Below, one piece after another: positions 8,106 to 11,367 of a stretch of DNA of 11,367 nucleotides; the first letter of the stretch is position 1; each line of letters starts with the position of its first letter. Source of the DNA: Dokdonella_A sp035263065 (GTDB lineage: Bacteria > Pseudomonadota > Gammaproteobacteria > Xanthomonadales > Rhodanobacteraceae). The position numbers were made by a program, and so were the translations under genes. The stretch lies in contig DATFRS010000227.1 in NCBI GenBank assembly GCA_035263065.1, positions 1 through 11,367 on the forward strand, in the 5' to 3' direction. Below the pieces are notes generated by a model that was given only the letters and a program-made list of their open reading frames with translations, searched no databases and was not told the origin of the DNA.

Positions 8106-9695
8106 TCAGCGGGCGTTCGCGGCGCGCGGCGCGGCGCGCTGCGTCGTGTGTTCGATGCGGTTGACGATCTCGAGCACCGCGAGCGCGGCGGCCTCGATGA
8201 TGTCGGTGGAGACGGCCTGTCCGCGCAGCTCGCGGCCGCCGTGCACGATCGAGAGCGACGCCTGTCCCTGCGCGTCGCCGCCCTGCCCGAGCGCGCGCAC
8301 GTGGAACTCGCCGATCTCGAGCTCGTGCCCGATCGCGCGGCCGAGCGCGCGCAGCACGGCGTCGACGGGACCGTCGCCGATCGCGCCGCCGCTGGCGACG
8401 CGGCCGTCCTCGTGCGCGATGCGCACGACGGCCGACGCGCTGCCGCCGAGATGGCTCGTCGCGTGGAGATGCGTCAGCAGCCACGGTCCCGCGGCGTCCG
8501 GATCGCGCCCGAGCGCGAGCGCTTCGAGATCGCTGTCGCGGACTTCCTTCTTGCGGTCGCACAGCGCCTTGAACCGCGTGAACAGCGCATCGAGCCCGGG
8601 CTCGTCGATTTCGTGGCCGAGCGTGCCGAGCCGCTCGCGCAGCGCGTGGCGGCCCGAATGCTTGCCGAGCACGAGCGAGGAGCGCGCGCAGCCGACATCC
8701 TCGGGCCGCATGATCTCGTACGTCGCGCGGTGCTTGAGCACGCCGTGCTGGTGGATGCCGGATTCGTGCGCGAACGCGTTGTCGCCGACGATCGCCTTGT
8801 TGCGCGGGATCGTCGTCCCGATCAGGTTCGCGAACATGCGCGCCGTCGGATGGAGGCGCATCGTGCGCACGCCGGTTTCGGCGTTGAAGAGATCCTTGCG
8901 CGTGTGCAGCGCCATCACGATCTCTTCGAGCGCCGCGTTGCCGGCGCGCTCGCCGATGCCGGTCAACGTGCACTCGGCCTGGCCCGCGCCGGCCGCGATC
9001 GCGGCGAGGCTGTTGGCGACGGCCATGCCGAGATCGTCGTGGCAGTGCACCGAGATCCGCGCGCGCTCGATGCCGGGCACGTGCGCGCGCAGGTACGCGA
9101 TGCGCGCGTGCATCTCGGCCGGCGTCGTGTAGCCGACCGTGTCGGGCACGTTCAGCGTCGTCGCGCCGGCTTCGAGCACGGCGGCGAACACTTCGGCGAG
9201 GAAATCGGGCTCGGTGCGGATCGCGTCCTCGGCCGAGAACTCGATGTCGTCGCAGAGCTCGCGCGCACGCCGGATCGCGGCGACCGCCGTGTCGACCACC
9301 TCGCTCTTCGACATGTTGAGCTTGTGCTCGCGGTGCAGCGGGCTCGTCGCGAGAAAGATGTGGATGCGCGGCGCGGCGGCGGGCTCGAGCGCGCGCGCGC
9401 AGGTCTCGATGTCCTTGAACTGCGCGCGGGCGAGGCCGCAGATCGTAGCGCCCCGCACTTCGTCGGCGATCGCGCGGACCGATTCGAAGTCGCCGGCCGA
9501 GGCGATCGGGAAGCCGGCCTCGATGATGTCGACGCCGAGGTCGGCGAGCGCGTGCGCGACGCGAAGCTTCTGCGCGCGGCTCATCGAGAAGCCCGGCGCC
9601 TGCTCGCCGTCGCGCAGCGTCGTGTCGAAGATCAGGACGCGCCGTACCGCTGCCGCTACGGGCGTTTCAGTCGATGTCGCACCCTCGATCGTCAT
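8106..9695 (-). CDS. leuA: 2-isopropylmalate synthase
   Basis: First committed enzyme of leucine synthesis: condenses acetyl-CoA with 2-oxoisovalerate. The protein is 529 aa. The TIM barrel starts with FDTTLRDGEQAPGFSM (metal Asp24). It continues through HCHDDLGMAVANS (metal His218 and His220) and GIGERAGNAALEEIV, and then through the linker with AHESGIHQHG (309-318). The C-terminal LeuA regulatory domain (about 405-515, SHLGGSASAVVRIAHEDG onward) is present, so feedback inhibition by leucine is expected. I chose the ATG at 9695, which has GGAG 6 bases upstream and gives a normal N-terminus. The frame is open back to an ATG at 9782, but that longer start would translate through the attenuator terminator and adds 29 residues with no family match, so it is very likely wrong. 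First structural gene of the operon. Confidence 0.97.
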   Translation of the reverse strand: MTIEGATSTETPVAAAVRRVLIFDTTLRDGEQAPGFSMSRAQKLRVAHALADLGVDIIEAGFPIASAGDFESVRAIADEVRGATICGLARAQFKDIETCARALEPAAAPRIHIFLATSPLHREHKLNMSKSEVVDTAVAAIRRARELCDDIEFSAEDAIRTEPDFLAEVFAAVLEAGATTLNVPDTVGYTTPAEMHARIAYLRAHVPGIERARISVHCHDDLGMAVANSLAAIAAGAGQAECTLTGIGERAGNAALEEIVMALHTRKDLFNAETGVRTMRLHPTARMFANLIGTTIPRNKAIVGDNAFAHESGIHQHGVLKHRATYEIMRPEDVGCARSSLVLGKHSGRHALRERLGTLGHEIDEPGLDALFTRFKALCDRKKEVRDSDLEALALGRDPDAAGPWLLTHLHATSHLGGSASAVVRIAHEDGRVASGGAIGDGPVDAVLRALGRAIGHELEIGEFHVRALGQGGDAQGQASLSIVHGGRELRGQAVSTDIIEAAALAVLEIVNRIEHTTQRAAPRAANAR

Positions 9696-9728
9696 GGCTG
9701 GCTCCGTTCGGGCCGGGCCTCGGGCAAC

Positions 9729-9760
9729 AAAAAACCCCGCATCGGTTTCCCGGTGCGGGG
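9729..9760 (-). terminator. Intrinsic terminator of the leu/ilv attenuator
   Basis: On the minus strand the stem is CCCCGCA-C-CGG, loop GAAA, then CCG-A-TGCGGGG, followed directly by six T and a G. That is 7 bp, one C/A mismatch and 3 bp closing a GNRA-like tetraloop, with a clean U run: a textbook Rho-independent terminator. It ends 33 bases before the leuA ATG and about 200 bases after the predicted promoter start, so its only evident role is to stop transcription before leuA unless prevented. Its 5' arm is shared with the antiterminator (9752-9770). Confidence 0.92.
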
Positions 9761-9813
9761 TTCTTAGGGTCCTGAATCTCAACTATTTTCGGACACGTAC
9801 CCTAACCCGCACC
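9752..9813 (-). promoter_or_regulatory. Antiterminator helix of the attenuator (segments 2 and 3)
   Basis: Segment 2 (9799-9813, minus strand GGTGCGGGTTAGGGT) pairs with segment 3 (9752-9770): 8 bp GGTGCGGG/CCCGCACC, a 4-base GAAC bulge, then 7 bp TTAGGGT/ACCCTAA. These 15 bp use the same bases that form the terminator's 5' arm, so the two helices exclude each other. The TAG stop codon of the leader peptide is inside segment 2. A ribosome reaching the stop would cover segment 2 and let the terminator form; one stalled on the Leu/Val/Ile codons, 10 bases or more upstream, would leave it free. A weak alternative helix, CGTAC (9828-9832) with GTACG (9796-9800), could act as a small protector. 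Confidence 0.88.
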
Positions 9814-9927
9814 TCCGCTGGTAATAAGTACGAGGACGAGAATAAGGACGAGGCCGCGCAGCGCCGCAATGCGCCCGGCTGCCAGGGCGGCAGTCTCGGT
9901 CAGGGCGCTGGTGTTGCGATGCGACAT
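9802..9927 (-). CDS. Branched-chain leader peptide (attenuator peptide) of the leu/ilv operon
   Basis: A 41-aa ORF, starting MSHRNTSALTETAALAAGR and ending TSGGAG before TAG. It carries ten consecutive branched-chain residues, Leu-Val-Leu-Ile-Leu-Val-Leu-Val-Leu-Ile (residues 26-35, bases 9823-9852). That is five Leu, three Val and two Ile, so the ribosome's speed reports the charging of all three tRNA families. Position, run and following terminator match the leuL/ilvL class of leader peptides; this one is longer than the E. coli leu leader and its sequence is not one I recognise. The codons in the run include CTT, ATT and GTA, which are uncommon in the neighbouring genes. There is no good Shine-Dalgarno site, and the predicted transcription start is at or one base before the ATG, so leaderless initiation is plausible. 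The peptide itself probably has no function beyond being translated. Confidence 0.9.
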   Translation of the reverse strand: MSHRNTSALTETAALAAGRIAALRGLVLILVLVLITSGGAG

Positions 9928-9964
9928 GGGTCCGACCCTACGCGAGGGGCGTGGGGGCTGTCAA
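9928..9964 (-). promoter_or_regulatory. Predicted sigma-70 promoter of the leu/ilv operon
   Basis: On the minus strand there is a perfect -35 box TTGACA (9959-9964), an 18-base GC-rich spacer, and a weak -10 TAGGGT (9935-9940). Six or seven bases further on is the leader ATG at 9927, so the +1 would fall at about 9927-9928. The -35 is the only TTGACA in the intergenic region and is in the right place for the leader. The poor -10 and the 18-base spacer make this a moderate prediction. Just upstream (plus strand 9991-10006) is a short direct repeat, GGATGGCT then GGATGGCC, whose role is unknown. Confidence 0.6.
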
Positions 9965-10030
9965 CGGCTTTCTTCGGCCGATGGGCGATTGGATGGCTGG
10001 ATGGCCAAATGTCCGGATGCGCCGCTGTTC

Positions 10031-10056
10031 CCCCTCTCCCGCATGCGGGAGAGGGG
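10031..10056. repeat. Perfect 26-bp REP-like palindrome downstream of the reductase gene
   Basis: CCCCTCTCCCGCA followed by its exact reverse complement, forming 13 bp with no spacer (a real hairpin would open 4 bases at the centre). The arms share CCCTCTCCCGC with the hairpins between ilvD and ilvC, so these are members of one dispersed repeat family. It starts 9 bases after the reductase stop and about 65 bases before the -35 box of the leu operon. There is no U run on the minus strand. It may protect the 3' end of the reductase mRNA or help terminate it. Confidence 0.75.
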
Positions 10057-10065
10057 AATGGATGA

Positions 10066-10815
10066 TCAGCGCGAGGAGACGTACTTTTCGCGCCGGATGT
10101 GCGGCACGGGAAGCCCCGCTTCCTTGAGCAGCGCGAACGCCTCGTCGACCATGTCCGGATTGCCGCACAGATACGCGATGTCGCCCGCCGCGTCGGGTTT
10201 CAGCTCGTTGAGCGCAACATGCACGCGGCCGTTGCGGTCGTGCGGCCGCGGCACCGCGCGCGGCACGCGGCTGAAGCACGGATGGAACGTGAAGCCCGGC
10301 ACTTCGCGCGCGAACGCCTCGAATTCCTCGCCGTAGAGCAGCTCCGATTCGTTGCGCGCGCCGTAGATCAGCGCGAACGTGCAGCCGCGCGTCTTCGTGA
10401 GCTCGCGGATGCGCGGCAGCATCGCGCGGTACGGCGTGACGCCGGTGCCGGTGCCGACGAGCAGGTAGCGCTGGTTCGTGTCGGCGTCCATCAGGCAGAA
10501 GCGGCCGTAGGGCCCGCTCGCGTCGACCGTGCCGCCTTCGTCGAGGCCCGACAATAGCGCCGTCGCCGCGCCGCCTTCGACGTACGAAACCGCGATCTCG
10601 ACGCGCTCGACCGGCGCCGCGGTGCCGTCGCCGATGGTCGCGACCGAATAGCTCCGCTTGGTCGGCTTCCCGTCCGCGTAGGCGAAATGGACTTGCAGGA
10701 ACTGCCCCGGCACGAACACGAACGGCTTGCCGTCGGCGCGCTCGAACGCCATGTGGCGCACGGCAGGCGCCAGCATGCGGCTTTCGGCGAGGCGGAGCGG
10801 GAAATGTTCGATCAC
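10066..10815 (-). CDS. Ferredoxin/flavodoxin-NADP+ reductase family protein (FAD-binding oxidoreductase)
   Basis: Flavoprotein that moves electrons between NAD(P)H and a ferredoxin or flavodoxin; a cytoplasmic, single-module enzyme of 249 aa, near the 250-260 aa of bacterial Fpr. The FAD-binding barrel comes first, with PGQFLQVHF (36-44) and RSYSVAT (54-60), the Arg-x-Tyr-Ser FAD motif. The nucleotide-binding half has GTGTGVTPYRAMLP (121-134) and CGNPDMVDEAF (217-227), and the C-terminus is REKYVSSR. The start is GTG at 10815; no clear ribosome site is seen, and Met14 is an alternative, but it would cut into the first beta strands. It is divergent from the ABC ATPase and ends 101 bases before the leu promoter, with a palindrome between. 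There is no obvious link to amino acid synthesis. The gene could be named fpr, but related reductases differ in partner, so I leave the symbol out. Confidence 0.88.
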   Translation of the reverse strand: MIEHFPLRLAESRMLAPAVRHMAFERADGKPFVFVPGQFLQVHFAYADGKPTKRSYSVATIGDGTAAPVERVEIAVSYVEGGAATALLSGLDEGGTVDASGPYGRFCLMDADTNQRYLLVGTGTGVTPYRAMLPRIRELTKTRGCTFALIYGARNESELLYGEEFEAFAREVPGFTFHPCFSRVPRAVPRPHDRNGRVHVALNELKPDAAGDIAYLCGNPDMVDEAFALLKEAGLPVPHIRREKYVSSR

Positions 10816-10845
10816 GAGGCAAGAACGGCAACGTCGGGCAGCCCG

Positions 10846-10856
10846 TTATAATAACA
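10846..10856. promoter_or_regulatory. AT-rich TATAAT island in the divergent spacer
   Basis: In the 81-base spacer between the reductase (GTG at 10815) and the ABC ATPase (ATG at 10897), one AT-rich stretch stands out in otherwise GC-rich DNA: GTTATAATAAC. On the plus strand it contains a perfect -10 box TATAAT (10847-10852), placed to start transcription about 38 bases before the ATPase ATG. Read on the minus strand it is nearly the same (GTTATTATAAC), giving TATTAT or TATAAC for the reductase. No convincing -35 box is seen for either direction. Promoters for both genes are likely here, but which strand uses this box is not settled by sequence. Confidence 0.45.
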
Positions 10857-10896
10857 GGCCGGCGCGATCGGACCGCGTTGCCTCCATATCCCACTC

Positions 10897-11367
10897 ATGA
10901 GCCCAACCCCTGCGCTCGACGTCGTCGAGCTGCGCAAGACCTATTCGAGCGGCGTCGAGGCCCTGAAGGGCGTGTCGCTGACCGTGCAGCCCGGCGATTT
11001 CTTCGCCCTGCTCGGTCCGAACGGCGCCGGCAAGTCGACCCTGCTCGGCATCCTGTCCTCGCTCGTTAACGCGACCGGCGGCGAGGCGCGCATCTTCGGC
11101 AAGTCGATCCGCACGGAGCGCAGCGCCGCGATGAGCATGATCGGCCTCGTGCCGCAGGAGCTCAACTTCAACCAGTTCGAAAAGCCCTTCGACATCTGCG
11201 TGAACCAGGCCGGCTTCTACGGCATTCCGCGCCGCATCGCCTGCGAGCGCGCCGAGAAGAACCTCAAGCAGCTGCAGATCTGGGACAAGGCCGAGAGCCC
11301 TGCGCGCATGATGTCGGGCGGCATGAAGCGGCGCCTGATGATCGCGCGCGCGATGATGAACGAGCCG
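10897..11367 (+). CDS. ABC transporter ATP-binding protein, YadG-like, 3' end cut off by the window
   Basis: ATPase subunit of an ABC exporter; the first 157 codons are visible of about 300. Walker A is GPNGAGKST (residues 40-48), the Q-loop glutamine is Gln87 in LVPQELNFN, and the signature is MSGGMKRRLMIARA (139-152). The Walker B and D-loop lie beyond the window. The stretch SGGMKRRLMIARAMMNEP closely resembles E. coli YadG, whose partner is the ABC-2 membrane protein YadH; a yadH-like gene would be expected downstream. The substrate is unknown. The signature begins with Met instead of the usual Leu, a mild change. The ATG at 10897 gives the normal N-terminus, but no Shine-Dalgarno site is seen before it. 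Related drug or lipid exporters cannot be excluded. Confidence 0.9.
   Translation, partial: MSPTPALDVVELRKTYSSGVEALKGVSLTVQPGDFFALLGPNGAGKSTLLGILSSLVNATGGEARIFGKSIRTERSAAMSMIGLVPQELNFNQFEKPFDICVNQAGFYGIPRRIACERAEKNLKQLQIWDKAESPARMMSGGMKRRLMIARAMMNEP

Noticed and set aside
9782..10065. T-box, SAM or other riboswitch in the leu leader
   Set aside because: No T-box motif or known aptamer core is seen; the Leu/Val/Ile-rich ORF with exclusive helices explains the region fully.
9869..10336. Plus-strand ORFs across the leader and the end of the reductase
   Set aside because: They have no recognisable domain, run antisense to the leader peptide and the reductase, and are rich in Arg and Ser as expected of shadows.

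Overview
This GC-rich window (very strong G/C bias at third codon positions) looks like chromosomal DNA of a proteobacterium. A gammaproteobacterium is my best guess, because of the YadG-like ABC ATPase and the REP-like 'CCCTCTCCCGC' hairpins. I cannot name a genus from sequence alone. No tRNA, rRNA, CRISPR array, insertion sequence or phage gene was seen.

Most of the window (about 1-9964, all on the minus strand) is one branched-chain amino acid operon. Read in the direction of transcription it holds a promoter, a leader peptide with an attenuator, and then leuA, ilvE, leuC, leuD, leuB, ilvD, ilvC and ilvB (cut off by the window start). The genes are packed tightly: ilvE/leuC, leuC/leuD and leuD/leuB overlap as ATGA, leuB-ilvD and ilvC-ilvB are 2 and 1 bases apart, and leuA-ilvE are 10 bases apart. 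The only gap, 161 bases between ilvD and ilvC, carries an inverted pair of REP-like hairpins. Together the genes cover acetohydroxyacid synthase, isomeroreductase, dehydratase and transaminase (valine and isoleucine) plus the whole leucine branch. Threonine deaminase (ilvA) is not here. A small AHAS subunit, if the operon has one, would lie beyond the left edge.

The most interesting part is the leader, 9729-9964, which gene callers would normally miss. A 41-codon ORF contains the run Leu-Val-Leu-Ile-Leu-Val-Leu-Val-Leu-Ile, so all three end products of the pathway are read. It is followed by an intrinsic terminator with a U run just before leuA. A 15-bp antiterminator is mutually exclusive with that terminator, and its 5' strand contains the leader's stop codon. 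This is a complete ribosome-mediated transcription attenuator. A TTGACA promoter places the predicted transcription start at or next to the leader's ATG, so the leader may be translated from a leaderless mRNA.

Upstream of the operon, on the same strand, is a ferredoxin/flavodoxin-NADP+ reductase-like gene (10066-10815, GTG start), separated from the leu promoter by a perfect 26-bp REP-like palindrome. Divergent from it, on the plus strand, is the start of a YadG-type ABC transporter ATPase (10897 to window end). The 81-bp divergent spacer has an AT-rich TATAAT island.
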